64,000 nt of DNA from Neobacillus ginsengisoli (GCF_030813055.1 NZ_JAUSTW010000002.1:496001-560000); one strand, 5' to 3'; numbered from the stretch's first letter, positions 26,603 to 36,520 are shown. Program-made: numbers and translations. The notes: generated from the sequence alone by a model not told the origin.

Positions 26603-26923
26603 TTATTTTTTTAGACGCATACAATCCGCGCAAAGATTACCGCAACAAAACATTTTTTCTTGCGGTACATAAAATCTGTGCCTGTAAACATAGAGCCCCG
26701 CCTCTTTTCTGACAAAAATTGTTTCACTGTAAAGCCGTTTTCCTTTCGATACTAAGGCAGAACATTTTATGATTTCCTTGTCTATCTCGCAATGTGATGT
26801 ACCGTCTAGTGAATTTATATACAAAAATGGAATTCCTGTTATCTTTTTCCAGTATGCGTAGGAAATGAAATCACATAATAAAAGCTGATTGATGAAGACC
26901 TGCCAAACAGGTTCTAAATCCAT
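26603..26923 (-). CDS. Hypothetical protein with a C-terminal cysteine cluster
   Basis: A 106-residue protein I cannot assign. Beta-rich middle with 'TGIPFLYINSLDGTSHCEID' and a tail 'CCGNLCADCMRLKK' with four Cys in C-C-x3-C-x2-C spacing plus a Cys at about residue 45, suggesting metal binding. It is on the minus strand between ricF and ylbG, where B. subtilis (as I recall) has no gene. The frame opens with a GTG inside the ribosome binding site (aaaggtg); the ATG at 26923 is the likely start. Confidence 0.68.
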   Translation of the reverse strand: MDLEPVWQVFINQLLLCDFISYAYWKKITGIPFLYINSLDGTSHCEIDKEIIKCSALVSKGKRLYSETIFVRKEAGLYVYRHRFYVPQEKMFCCGNLCADCMRLKK

Positions 26924-27053
26924 TTTTATCACCTTTACAATTCGGAGTTTAATTCATTTTATGTTAAAGAGAAACAAAGTTTGAATTGAAATAAAGCGTT
27001 TTAATATGCTAGACTAAATAAAAAAATGATGGTTTGTTGAAGGGGAAAAAAGT

Positions 27054-27329
27054 ATGTTTGTTCAAAGACAAGGATTGGTCGTTTGGCTTTACTCATTAAA
27101 ACAAGCCAAAATGTTAAGGCGCTTCGGAAATGTACATTATGTCTCAAAAAAATTAAAATACGTCGTATTGTATTGTAATCAAGATGAATTGGATGGTATT
27201 ATCGAAAAATTAAATTCCTTTTCATTTGTAAAGAAAGTGGAACCATCCTATAAGCCTTTCTTAAAAATGGAATATGAAAATTCAGCACCAGATAAAGCAA
27301 AGGAATACGACTATAAAATGGGCATTTAA
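27054..27329 (+). CDS. ylbG: YlbG, DUF2129 family protein
   Basis: A 91-residue small protein of the YlbG / UPF0298 (DUF2129) family. Recognisable: '[20 protein letters not shown]', '[18 protein letters not shown]' and '[13 protein letters not shown]'. Function is unknown; the family is conserved next to ricF in Bacillus. Start ATG after gaagggg. A terminator follows. Confidence 0.9.
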   Translation: MFVQRQGLVVWLYSLKQAKMLRRFGNVHYVSKKLKYVVLYCNQDELDGIIEKLNSFSFVKKVEPSYKPFLKMEYENSAPDKAKEYDYKMGI

Positions 27330-27361
27330 AAAGGTGAGGGTTTCATCCCTCACCTTTCAAG
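27328..27361. terminator. Bidirectional terminator after ylbG
   Basis: aaaggtgaggg / ccctcaccttt with a tttcat loop between convergent genes. Confidence 0.8.
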
Positions 27362-27387
27362 CTAGATGGTGTTTTTAGCTTTTCTTA

Positions 27388-27777
27388 TTATTGTAACGGT
27401 GCTAAATAGTGATTAAGCCTCAGGATGCCAATTAGATGTTGGTAGAAAAGTTCTTTTTCATGGAAGAGATAAGACGGTTTTACCGATAGCTCGTGGATTT
27501 TTTTTTCTAACTCCTCTGCTGTTTGGGAAAAAAGATCATACCTTTTATTAGGAATATAATTAGGGTTTGGAATTCCCTCTCGACAAATATAAAGTGCTTG
27601 AAATTTTCCGGGATCAGTAGGTTTTAACACAACCACTAACGAAGTAACTTCTTGTGTTTCGATCTTGGTGTGTAAAGCCATCATATGCACAAGACGGTGT
27701 TTGTTTGCCGTTGCCAGCTCTATTAACTCATACAAATCGGAATATCCTTCTCCTAACTCAATAAAGCGCTGTATCAA
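27388..27777 (-). CDS. Conserved hypothetical protein divergent from rsmD
   Basis: A 129-residue soluble protein with 'MIQRFIELGEGYSDLYELIE' at the N-terminus and a helical C-terminus. Related entries in Bacillus are sometimes labelled methylthioribose kinase, but I see no kinase motif and the size is far too small, so I treat it as unknown. The start is TTG after aaaggagag on the minus strand. It is transcribed away from the structured leader of rsmD. Confidence 0.72.
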   Translation of the reverse strand: MIQRFIELGEGYSDLYELIELATANKHRLVHMMALHTKIETQEVTSLVVVLKPTDPGKFQALYICREGIPNPNYIPNKRYDLFSQTAEELEKKIHELSVKPSYLFHEKELFYQHLIGILRLNHYLAPLQ

Positions 27778-27860
27778 TGAAAACTCTCCTTTTACTGTAT
27801 AAATATATCAATTACTTTACCATTTTTCATCATTGAATTAAATTCATTTTAAAAGAAAAA

Positions 27861-28048
27861 ACCCTGCAGACATTAATCTGCAGGGTCCTTCTACATCCTT
27901 CAAAAGGATAGAAGGCAAAGGGAGAGGAGAAACCGGAGGAAGAACTTATGGGGAAACGTAAGTCTTCTCCGCGGTTGGCAACAACATCCTCGAATTGATG
28001 TTGTTAGTAACATTATCTCCACAACAAGTAAGCTTATACGTGTTTTTT
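27861..28048 (+). ncRNA. Structured leader upstream of rsmD (ylbH leader candidate)
   Basis: Four consecutive hairpins fill this gap: 27861-27886 (10-bp perfect stem); 27887-27915 (12 bp with a 2-base bulge, loop caa); 27935-27970 (12 paired bases, two single bulges, 10-base loop); and 27980-28005 (9-bp stem, 8-base loop). They are followed at 28024-28048 by a weak terminator-like stem (acaagta / tacgtgt) with seven T. A ylbH (rsmD) leader RNA motif has been described in Bacillus. Identity is inferred from position and structure; I could not align it to that family. Confidence 0.6.
27948..27998 (+). CDS. Possible 16-codon leader peptide ORF
   Basis: ATG to TGA encodes MGKRKSSPRLATTSSN. A strong ggagga (27935-27940) lies 7 bp upstream. 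Both the Shine-Dalgarno and the start codon sit in the 5' arm of the 27935-27970 hairpin, so initiation would depend on opening it. It may be a regulatory leader peptide or a coincidence of a structured RNA rich in purines; no homology is known to me. Confidence 0.3.
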   Translation: MGKRKSSPRLATTSSN

Positions 28049-28138
28049 TATAAAAATTCCTTTTGACTTACAATTTGGCTAGTTTTCGTAATTATGATAG
28101 GATAATGGAGAAAAAAGATTTGTTAGTGGTGATATAAC

Positions 28139-29198
<1,060 letters not shown>

Positions 29199-29201
29199 AG
29201 T

Positions 29202-29231
29202 AAAAAAGGATGATTTGAATCATCCTTTTTT
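29202..29231. terminator. Bidirectional terminator between coaD and ylbJ
   Basis: aaaaaaggatgatt / aatcatcctttttt with a 2-base loop. Confidence 0.9.
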
Positions 29232-30445
29232 TAGGCCTTTCTTACTCTATAAAAGAGAACCGTGACATAGATTGCAAGGGAAAAGATTGTAATGAGGGGA
29301 CCGACTTCAATTAGTTTATGGTAAAAGGCGTTGAGCCAGGTGCTTTTTTCAAATAAACCGACCGGAAGTGCATTAGATGGCTGTTCAGTTGAATAGAATC
29401 GTACATAAATGGGCTTCCACAATAAAAAGGCAAAAAGGCTGGCAAATAGACCGTGAATGATTCTAGCGAAGAAAAATGGCTGAAAACGGATATCTGTTTG
29501 GGCTAGTATGCTGGCAACCTGAGCTTGGACACTAAACCCGCTAAAGGCAAGTATGAAGCTTGTAATCATCGCTTTTTGTAAGAGTGATGCTTCCTGAACA
29601 TGACTTGTCAGCTGACTTCCAAGAGTGATTTCAAATAGACCCGAAATAAACGGAATGCTTAACATTGTAGGGAAGGATAAAGCTGATAATAGGATTTTAA
29701 CGCCTTTTGCAAGTGCAGCAGTAATATGTAAATGATAAAGGAGTTTGTTAACCACTGAAAATAATATGATGAAACCGCCAACCATCAATAAAGTTTGGAT
29801 GGAAGATGTGACTGCATCACCAAGAAGTTTTCCTATTGGCCGATTGTCTTTTAATCTTGTTTGATGTAATGCCGAAAGTGCTGACCGTATTTTAAATTTC
29901 TTTCTGTTAATCACTTTTTTATTAGTGGTTTCATTACCGTAGAACCTCATAATAATTCCAACGCAAATATTCCCAAGATAATGAGCTAAAGCCAAAATTA
30001 CTCCCAAATGCGGGTTATAGAAAAAGCCAACAGATACAGCTCCAAAAATAAATAAAGGATTAGATGAATTTGTGAATGAAACAAGCCTTTCTGCTTCAAT
30101 TTGTGTTAATTGGCCTTCCTGACGCAATCGGGCCGTGAATTTTGCTCCCGCAGGGAAACCGGAGGCCATTCCCATTGCCCATACAAATCCGCCTACACCG
30201 GGAACTTTAAAAAGTGGTCGCATGAAGGGTTCCAATAATACACCAATGAATTTAACGACCCCGAAGCCAATTAACATTTCAGAAACAATAAAAAACGGCA
30301 AAAGTGAAGGAAATACGATTTCCCACCACATATTAAGACCCCGAATAGAAGCTTCTAATGACTCCTGTGGAAAAGAGATAAGTGAAGCTGCTAAAATTGT
30401 GACCGATATCGATAAAAAAATAGTTTTTAGTTTTGAACGAAACAA
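29231..30445 (-). CDS. ylbJ: Sporulation integral membrane protein YlbJ
   Basis: A 404-residue polytopic protein with a nucleoside-recognition/gate-type domain ('FPSLLPFFIVSEMLIGFGVV', 'GMASGFPAGAKFTARLRQ'). YlbJ is a SigE-controlled membrane protein needed for normal spores, with reported effect on cortex or dipicolinic acid accumulation. About eight to nine membrane helices. The start is TTG, 8 bp from aggagg on the minus strand. It is divergent from ylbK. Confidence 0.92.
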   Translation of the reverse strand: MFRSKLKTIFLSISVTILAASLISFPQESLEASIRGLNMWWEIVFPSLLPFFIVSEMLIGFGVVKFIGVLLEPFMRPLFKVPGVGGFVWAMGMASGFPAGAKFTARLRQEGQLTQIEAERLVSFTNSSNPLFIFGAVSVGFFYNPHLGVILALAHYLGNICVGIIMRFYGNETTNKKVINRKKFKIRSALSALHQTRLKDNRPIGKLLGDAVTSSIQTLLMVGGFIILFSVVNKLLYHLHITAALAKGVKILLSALSFPTMLSIPFISGLFEITLGSQLTSHVQEASLLQKAMITSFILAFSGFSVQAQVASILAQTDIRFQPFFFARIIHGLFASLFAFLLWKPIYVRFYSTEQPSNALPVGLFEKSTWLNAFYHKLIEVGPLITIFSLAIYVTVLFYRVRKA

Positions 30446-30659
30446 CCAATAGACCTCCTTTCGAGGGTATTACTTTTGTGCAATCAATTAATACAATGAT
30501 AAAATAAAGTGTAATTATTTAATCCTTTTAGTACCCTTGTCCTCGTATTACAAAATATACTCATACACGAGTAATTTAGACCATAAGATTGTACGAGATT
30601 TCACTGTATCATTGTAAACTGTCCTTTTTCAGAATTGATTGTAAAAAGGAGTGAGCGTT

Positions 30660-31439
30660 ATGGAGCATCCAAGAATAGGGTTAGCACTTGGTTCAGGTGG
30701 TGCCCGTGGTTTTGCTCATTTGGGTGTCATTAAAGTTTTGAAAGACGAAGGAATCCCTATCCACCTTATTGCCGGAAGCAGCATGGGAGCTCTCGTTGGT
30801 AGCTTTTATGGGGCTGGAATAGATATGGAACGATTATATAAACTTTCCACGGCATTTAAACGGAAATACTTTTTGGATTTTACTGTTCCCAAAATGGGAT
30901 TTATCGCCGGGAAGAAAGTGAAGGAATTTATTAAGGTTTTTACCCATGGGAAAAATATCGAGGATTTAACGATTCCCTTAGGAATCGTCGCCACAGATTT
31001 ATTAACCGGTGAAAAAGTTGTTTTTAAAAACGGTCCGGTAGCGGATGCAGTAAGAGCCAGTATTTCCATTCCGGGTATTTTTGTGCCGGAAAAATCAAAT
31101 GGAAGAATCTTAGTTGATGGTGGGGTTTCCGACCGTGTACCGGTGTCTGTAGCAAAAGAAATGGGAGCAGATATTGTGATTGCCGTCGACGTCTCGATGG
31201 TAAAACGTAATGCTGAAATTACCTCGATTTATGATGTTATTATGCAAAGCATTGATATCATGCAGACAGAAATCATCAACCACCGGGAGGTAGCGGCTGA
31301 TATTATGTTACGTCCCCCGGTTGAAATTTATAGTTCACGAGCGTTTACCAACATTGAAGAATTGATTTTACTAGGAGAACAAGAAACAAAAAAACATTTG
31401 GATCAAATTAAAAAGGTTATCGAGCAGTGGAAGGGGTAA
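30660..31439 (+). CDS. ylbK: Patatin-like phospholipase family protein YlbK
   Basis: A 259-residue patatin/NTE-type serine hydrolase. The catalytic dyad is evident: 'GSSMG' nucleophile elbow (about residue 38) and 'DGGVSD' (about 150). The oxyanion glycine loop 'GSGGARG' is near the N-terminus. Likely acts on acyl esters or phospholipids. A GTG lies 9 bp upstream, but aaaggag is properly spaced from the ATG at 30660. Its end is 8 bp from the start of ylbL, suggesting an operon. Confidence 0.92.
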   Translation: MEHPRIGLALGSGGARGFAHLGVIKVLKDEGIPIHLIAGSSMGALVGSFYGAGIDMERLYKLSTAFKRKYFLDFTVPKMGFIAGKKVKEFIKVFTHGKNIEDLTIPLGIVATDLLTGEKVVFKNGPVADAVRASISIPGIFVPEKSNGRILVDGGVSDRVPVSVAKEMGADIVIAVDVSMVKRNAEITSIYDVIMQSIDIMQTEIINHREVAADIMLRPPVEIYSSRAFTNIEELILLGEQETKKHLDQIKKVIEQWKG

Positions 31440-31447
31440 AGCTTCGG

Positions 31448-32467
31448 ATGCGCAATAAAATATCTTTAGGTGCTTTTCTTGTTATTGCATTCATTTTAAT
31501 AGGCGGTATGTTTTATTCATTGCCTTACTATGTTACAAAGCCCGGAATGGCGAAAGAGCTTGAGCCAATTATTAAAGTTGAAAACGGTTATAGGGAGAAG
31601 GGCAGTTTTATGCTGACAACTGTCAGGATGGGCAGAGCGAATATCTATTCTTATTTAGAAGCAAAGGTTAAAAAATATGAAGAAATTTACCCGGTGGATG
31701 AGATTTTAGGTAAAAAAGAGACAGAAGAAGAATACAATGCCCAGCAGTTATATTTTATGGCAGCATCAAAACTAAATGCCATTGATGTTGCTTATCGCAA
31801 AGCAGGCTTACCGGTACATTATAAATATAAGGGAATCTACGTCGTGAGTGTCGTTCCCGGGATGCCTGCTGATGGAAGGCTGAAGGCGGGAGATCGGATA
31901 TTTAAAGTCGATGGGCATCAATTTTCTAATTCTGAACAATTTATTGATTACGTAGGAAAAAAGAAGTCGGGTGATCAAGTCTCCCTAACCTATTTGAGAA
32001 ACAAAAAAACAAATTCGCAAAAAATTACGATTCAACCATTTAAAGGACAGCCGCAAAAGGTTGGAATCGGTATTTCCTTAGCAGATGATAAGGAAATTGT
32101 TGTCGACCCAAAAGTCACAGTAAAGACAGATGAAATTGGCGGACCATCTGCCGGTCTTATGTTTTCATTAGAAATCTATAATCAATTAACTAAAGAGGAT
32201 ATCACGAAGGGGTATCATATTGCAGGAACCGGTACAATTGATACCGATGGAACGGTTGGACCAATCGGCGGTATCGAGCAAAAAATTAATGCTGCTGATA
32301 AGGCAGGAGCAGAAATCTTTTTTGCCCCAAATGAAAAAGGCGCTAAGGATTCTAACTATCGTGCGGCAGTAAAAACTGCAAAAGATATTGGCACAAAAAT
32401 GAAAATCGTTCCCGTTGATTCCTTTGACGATGCGGTTCGTTACTTACAAAAGCTGCCGCAAAAATAG
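31448..32467 (+). CDS. ylbL: YlbL, PDZ-Lon-type membrane protease
   Basis: A 339-residue protein with an N-terminal membrane helix (about residues 5-25), a PDZ domain (about 115-200) and a C-terminal Lon-like S16 protease domain. The catalytic Ser is in 'GGPSAGLMFS' (about 235) and the catalytic Lys in 'GGIEQKINAA' (about 280). YlbL contributes to degradation of the cell division inhibitor YneA in B. subtilis. Start choice is uncertain; ATG at 31448 is preferred over GTG at 31427 which overlaps ylbK. Confidence 0.92.
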   Translation: MRNKISLGAFLVIAFILIGGMFYSLPYYVTKPGMAKELEPIIKVENGYREKGSFMLTTVRMGRANIYSYLEAKVKKYEEIYPVDEILGKKETEEEYNAQQLYFMAASKLNAIDVAYRKAGLPVHYKYKGIYVVSVVPGMPADGRLKAGDRIFKVDGHQFSNSEQFIDYVGKKKSGDQVSLTYLRNKKTNSQKITIQPFKGQPQKVGIGISLADDKEIVVDPKVTVKTDEIGGPSAGLMFSLEIYNQLTKEDITKGYHIAGTGTIDTDGTVGPIGGIEQKINAADKAGAEIFFAPNEKGAKDSNYRAAVKTAKDIGTKMKIVPVDSFDDAVRYLQKLPQK

Positions 32468-32500
32468 AAAAAGATGGTGCGAGGCATCATCTTTTTTACT
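32468..32500. terminator. Bidirectional terminator between ylbL and tmcAL
   Basis: aaaaagatggtg / catcatctttttt hairpin between convergent genes. Confidence 0.8.
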
Positions 32501-33710
32501 CTATATAAATCGGCGGCTGTTTATATTCCCGGCTCAAAAGTTCACTTTTTAATGGATTAGGGACAGCTAATGAATAAATTCGAGATGCTTTGATATCCGG
32601 TAAAATATCTTTTTGTTTACAGGCAGAGAGTTTAGAAATGAGCGGTAGACTGAATTGGGATTTCATTTTATTTAAATATTCTTTACCGTTCTTAGTCATA
32701 CCTAAGAGTCTTAAATAAGTTGCTTTTTCCGTATCACTTACCATTTCGGCTTTTTTTGTATTGGTTAATAGATGGACACATGTTCTCTGTAGCCTTGTCC
32801 ATGTATACCTTTTTGTTTTGATTTTTTCCATAAATTCTTTAAAGTTATTGGAAACTAATGCTGCTGCAAGGAATCTATTTTCCAGACCTTCTTCTATTTC
32901 ATAAATATTTCTCAACTCTTCAGGGCTGGTTTGAAGAAGACGAAATTGCAGAAGCTTCCAATAGTTCTCCCATTGGTGAAAAACTCCATAATCATTAAAA
33001 TATGCCTTTAATAATTGATACGTTGATTCCGGTATAAATTGGCCAATTGATTCTTTGCCGTTTTCAGTTGAAAAAAGAGCCTTTCGAATGCTGGTTGCAC
33101 TGGCGATCGTTTCAGAGGTAAAATGTTCATCATGGTAATTTGCATTCTTTCGTTGTACGGTTATGGGTCTAACTGAACTTTTTTGATGCTTGATCGCTTT
33201 TATGTATTGGAAGCCAAGGATGTTATTTGGTTTTGATAAATCCAAGTAGTTTTCTGAATCTGCCAATTGCTGAAAAGATAACGATAATGCTTTTGGATAG
33301 CTAACTCCTGTATTCATTATGCTTTTGATGTTCACATTATATGACACTTGATTTTTCTCTAAGTATTCGATAGTTCGCAAAAATGAGGTTAGGTCACCGC
33401 TTTCACTTCCAAAACATAAAAATTCACAACCAGCTGCATCTAGGATAGAAACGGAACCGTTTGCAAAAGTCTCCGCCTTTTGAGTAGCAAACCTGTAAGG
33501 CAGTTCAAAAACGATATCTACCCCGCCAAGAAGAGCCATCCTTGTACGGTGCCATTTGGAAACAAGAGCAGGCTCCCCTCTTTGCAAAAAATTCCCACTC
33601 ATAACTGCGATGACGACATCAGCTTCAGATGCTTGCCGTGCTGCTTGTAAATGAAAAGCATGTCCATTATGAAATGGGTTGTATTCAACAATTACACCAA
33701 CAGCTTTCAT
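32496..33710 (-). CDS. tmcAL: tRNA(Met) cytidine acetate ligase TmcAL (YlbM)
   Basis: A 404-residue nucleotidyltransferase-like enzyme that makes N4-acetylcytidine at C34 of elongator tRNA-Met from acetate and ATP. 'VEYNPFHNGHAFHL' carries the HxGH motif, and 'VAVMSGNFLQRGEPAL' (here VIAVMSGNFLQRGEPAL) follows. Family length is matched. Two candidate ATGs lie 6 bp apart; the one at 33710 is 8 bp from aaggag. It is the only gene facing left in this part. Confidence 0.93.
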   Translation of the reverse strand: MKAVGVIVEYNPFHNGHAFHLQAARQASEADVVIAVMSGNFLQRGEPALVSKWHRTRMALLGGVDIVFELPYRFATQKAETFANGSVSILDAAGCEFLCFGSESGDLTSFLRTIEYLEKNQVSYNVNIKSIMNTGVSYPKALSLSFQQLADSENYLDLSKPNNILGFQYIKAIKHQKSSVRPITVQRKNANYHDEHFTSETIASATSIRKALFSTENGKESIGQFIPESTYQLLKAYFNDYGVFHQWENYWKLLQFRLLQTSPEELRNIYEIEEGLENRFLAAALVSNNFKEFMEKIKTKRYTWTRLQRTCVHLLTNTKKAEMVSDTEKATYLRLLGMTKNGKEYLNKMKSQFSLPLISKLSACKQKDILPDIKASRIYSLAVPNPLKSELLSREYKQPPIYIE

Positions 33711-34063
33711 CTGCATTTCTCCTTTTTTAAAATTTTAAGGTAGTATCATTATAGCAAAAACTCTAATAGCAGGAGTAACCAAATTTGTATCTACTCACTA
33801 GTGGGTAACCAACTCCAATATCGATATCTGGAACACTATTTGTCAATAGGGCATTTTATCACCTTTTCTTCGTTTTATCATATACGATTGACTTTTATTT
33901 TTTTAAACAGCCTTTCTATCTTGAAATTAGGAATTTGTTTATATACAATGGATTAGTTGTGATTAGGTTTGTAAATAGTGAAGCTGGGTAAACTAGTAAA
34001 TAAATGTTCAGTTGAACATCTAGATATTAGTAATTTCACCTTTAAGGGTGTAAAGAAAAAACA
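33711..34063. other. Non-coding gap between tmcAL and ylbN
   Basis: About 350 bp of A/T-rich sequence. It contains a small palindrome (actcactagtgggt, about 33794) but I see no gene or clear RNA. The right end leads into the ylbN promoter. Confidence 0.5.
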
Positions 34064-34092
34064 TTGACAAAAATTTAATCGAAGGCTATAAT
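34064..34092 (+). promoter_or_regulatory. Consensus SigA promoter of ylbN-rpmF
   Basis: TTGACA at 34064-34069 and TATAAT at 34087-34092, separated by exactly 17 bp: both hexamers match consensus. It starts transcription about 20 bp upstream of ylbN, in keeping with strong expression of a ribosomal protein gene. Confidence 0.9.
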
Positions 34093-34119
34093 TACCTTTG
34101 TTGCCTTGGGGTGAATCAA

Positions 34120-34647
34120 TTGAAATGGACATTAAGTCAATTACAAAAATATCGAAACAAGGATTTTCCGATTGATGAAACGATTCGTGTTGACGAGATC
34201 AAACAAGATGATCCAACCATCCGAGACGTATCTCCGATTCATATTTCAGGTCGGGGAGATATTGATTCAACGAAAGTGACATTTCATTTAAAAATTGAAG
34301 GTCATTTAATACTTCCTTGTTCTCGTACTTTAGTGGATGTGAAACTTCCAATTAATGTCGAAACAACTGAAACGTTCCTCTTACAGGGTTCAGTTTATGA
34401 AACTGAAGAGGAAGCATATCAAGTAAAAGGCGATGTGATTGATATAATGCCAATCATTCGGGAAATTCTTTTACTTGAGGTTCCAATGCAAGTTTTTTGC
34501 GAAGATGTCATTAATGAAGAAGCTGCCCCGCAGTCTGGCAAGGATTGGGAAGTTGTTTATGAAGAAGTCGGGTCCAAGAAAATTGATCCGAGACTGGCAG
34601 GGCTTGCTAAGTTTTTTGACGAAAACAATTCTTCTTCCGAATCATAA
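34120..34647 (+). CDS. ylbN: YlbN, DUF177 (YceD) family protein
   Basis: A 175-residue protein of the DUF177/YceD family, which is nearly always found just before rpmF. A role in 23S rRNA accumulation or ribosome assembly is described for relatives. '[17 protein letters not shown]' and '[19 protein letters not shown]' are recognisable. The frame starts at GTG 34111, but that codon is within ggggtg; the TTG at 34120 gives MKWTLSQL, matching the B. subtilis start. Confidence 0.9.
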   Translation: MKWTLSQLQKYRNKDFPIDETIRVDEIKQDDPTIRDVSPIHISGRGDIDSTKVTFHLKIEGHLILPCSRTLVDVKLPINVETTETFLLQGSVYETEEEAYQVKGDVIDIMPIIREILLLEVPMQVFCEDVINEEAAPQSGKDWEVVYEEVGSKKIDPRLAGLAKFFDENNSSSES

Positions 34648-34730
34648 TCGGCAATACTAAGAAGCAAAGTGAAGAACCAGCATTCCTGGCCTTCATTACT
34701 TTCTTAATACTCTTTAAGGAGGTGGGAAGA

Positions 34731-34904
34731 ATGGCTGTACCTTTTAGAAGAACTTCTAAAACTGCAAAAAGAAAACGTCGTACACATTTTAAATTAAACG
34801 TACCTGGTATGGTAAGTTGCCCAAACTGTGGTGAAATGAAACTTGCTCACCGCGTATGTAAAGCTTGCGGAACATACAAAGGAAAAGACGTTGTTAACGA
34901 CTAA
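34731..34904 (+). CDS. rpmF: 50S ribosomal protein L32
   Basis: A 57-residue L32 with the normal [19 protein letters not shown] start (Met is removed in vivo). It retains the four zinc-ribbon cysteines: 'CPNCGE' and 'CKACGT', so this is the C+ zinc-binding form. Ribosome binding site ggaggtg 6 bp before the ATG. It follows ylbN in a two-gene operon closed by a terminator. Confidence 0.97.
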   Translation: MAVPFRRTSKTAKRKRRTHFKLNVPGMVSCPNCGEMKLAHRVCKACGTYKGKDVVND

Positions 34905-34919
34905 TTTCCGTTAGGATAG

Positions 34920-34962
34920 AAAGCACAAGGGTGATATACCCTTGTGCTTTTGTCGTTTTTTG
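34920..34962 (+). terminator. Terminator after rpmF
   Basis: aaagcacaaggg / cccttgtgcttt with a 7-base loop and a T-rich tail. Confidence 0.9.
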
Positions 34963-35009
34963 AACAATAATATAGGTAAAATATATGAATAGGGGAAGGA
35001 AGAGGGAGC

Positions 35010-35780
35010 TTGGCTTATACGATTGAGAAACGTGAAATGGGTTATTTATTATTTACAATTGCAAGAAGTGAAAAAAGGAATGCAATAAATTATGAAGTCA
35101 TGCAGGGGTTAACCGAAGCTATTAAGCTGGCAAATGAAACTGATATAAAAGCGCTGGTCATTACAGGGATAGGGGACCATGCCTTTTGTTCTGGCGGGGA
35201 TTTGTCAGTTTTTCATCGTCTGGAAACGAAAGAGGATGCCTATCAGATGCTATCAAAAATGGGGAATATCCTCTATTCCTTACTTACCTTGCCTAAACCG
35301 ACCCTTGCATTAATGAATGGAATCGCATTAGGGGGCGGTTGCGAGCTTGCTGCAGCTTGTGATTTTCGTTTGGCACGAACAGGTATTAAGGCCGGGTTTG
35401 TTCATGGAAAGCAGGCAATAACAACCGGCTGGGGTGGTGGATCAATTGTAGCGGAAAAGTTTGCCGCTTCAAAAGCTATGAAGCTGCTAATGGATGCAGA
35501 ATTACATACAGCGGAATATTTAACAGAAATAGGGTTTATTGATGGACTATTTGCTTATGACTCACTACTTGCGTGTGAAACATATCTGGCGAATCTTTTA
35601 TCAAACGATCCGAGGGTTTTACAATCATATAAAAAAGTGTGGATTCGAAAATGGGAAGAAGCGAAATTAAGCGAAAGAATAGAAGAAGAAGTTAATAATT
35701 GTGCAGTCCTTTGGGAGGGCGATGTTCACATAGGACATGTAAAAAAATTTCTGAGTAAAAAAACAATGAATAAAGATTAA
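35010..35780 (+). CDS. Enoyl-CoA hydratase/isomerase family protein
   Basis: A 256-residue crotonase-fold protein. Oxyanion-hole segments 'HAFCSGGDLS' (about 60-69) and 'NGIALGGGCELAAACDFRLA' (about 105-124) are intact. The usual catalytic Glu region reads 'HGKQAITTGWGGGS', without the PE-type Glu of hydratases, so it may be another crotonase activity. Start TTG after aggaag with loose spacing. Not expected between rpmF and gerR in B. subtilis; with the carboxylase genes at 37.4 kb it hints at acyl-CoA metabolism in this area. Confidence 0.85.
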   Translation: MAYTIEKREMGYLLFTIARSEKRNAINYEVMQGLTEAIKLANETDIKALVITGIGDHAFCSGGDLSVFHRLETKEDAYQMLSKMGNILYSLLTLPKPTLALMNGIALGGGCELAAACDFRLARTGIKAGFVHGKQAITTGWGGGSIVAEKFAASKAMKLLMDAELHTAEYLTEIGFIDGLFAYDSLLACETYLANLLSNDPRVLQSYKKVWIRKWEEAKLSERIEEEVNNCAVLWEGDVHIGHVKKFLSKKTMNKD

Positions 35781-35853
35781 AACCCGACTCTTGTTTAAGT
35801 CTATCTTTTCTAGTAGATGCATATTATGAATAAAAACATTAGGAGGGATTAAT

Positions 35854-36480
35854 ATGTCACCGACTCGACAAGATGCTTGGTCCCAAGACGAAGATTTGCT
35901 GTTAGCTGAAGTGGTGTTAAGACATATTCGTGAAGGCGGGACTCAGCTGCAGGCATTTGAGGAAGTAGGAAAACAACTTTCAAGAACATCTGCTGCATGT
36001 GGGTTCCGTTGGAACTCATTTGTAAGAAAACAATATAAATCCGGAATAGAACTTGCAAAGAAGCAAAGAAAAGAATTAAAAAAACAAGGTGTTCAGGATG
36101 CATCTGAAAAACCTGAAGAACTGACAAACGTGGAGGAACGAATTTCATCCTCGTTAAATTCTAATGGGACGATTACATTCCAAGCAGTTATTCATTTCTT
36201 GGAAGGGATTCATAAAAAAGCTGAGGTTTCCTCGAGAATTGAGGAAGATAGAGAAAAATCTTTTGAAAGAATTAAAGAATTAGAAAAGAAATCCTACTAT
36301 CTTGCAGCTGAAAATGAAAGACTAACAAAGAATCTTAAGGAAATCCAAGAGGATTACCGCTCCTTAATTGAAATAATGGAGAAGGCACGTAAAATGGTTG
36401 TGCTGCAAGAGGAGGACCGACAGCAAAAAGTTAAGTTTCAAATGGACAAAAATGGTAATCTCGAAAGAGTAGAGAAATAA
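35854..36480 (+). CDS. gerR: Sporulation transcription regulator GerR (YlbO), RsfA/Myb-like
   Basis: A 208-residue protein with an N-terminal Myb/SANT-like domain of the RsfA family ('[20 protein letters not shown]', '[17 protein letters not shown]') and a C-terminal coiled coil (about residues 125-190). GerR is made in the mother cell under SigE and adjusts late SigE- and SigK-dependent genes in B. subtilis. A CATATTAT at 35820-35827 could be a SigE-type -10, but the -35 is unclear. Strong aggaggga upstream. Terminator at 36479. Confidence 0.9.
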   Translation: MSPTRQDAWSQDEDLLLAEVVLRHIREGGTQLQAFEEVGKQLSRTSAACGFRWNSFVRKQYKSGIELAKKQRKELKKQGVQDASEKPEELTNVEERISSSLNSNGTITFQAVIHFLEGIHKKAEVSSRIEEDREKSFERIKELEKKSYYLAAENERLTKNLKEIQEDYRSLIEIMEKARKMVVLQEEDRQQKVKFQMDKNGNLERVEK

Positions 36481-36512
36481 AAAAAGCGGACTTTTAGGTC
36501 CGCTTTTGCATG
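36479..36512. terminator. Bidirectional terminator after gerR
   Basis: aaaagcggac / gtccgctttt around a short loop between convergent genes. Confidence 0.85.
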
Positions 36513-36520
36513 TCATTTTT

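Noticed and set aside
30135..30452. 105-codon frame antisense to ylbJ
   Set aside because: No ribosome binding site and composition of a complementary strand; ylbJ is clearly the gene.
33780..33860. Palindromic stretch between tmcAL and ylbN as a riboswitch or attachment site
   Set aside because: Only a short palindrome is visible, with no conserved core, terminator or flanking repeat.
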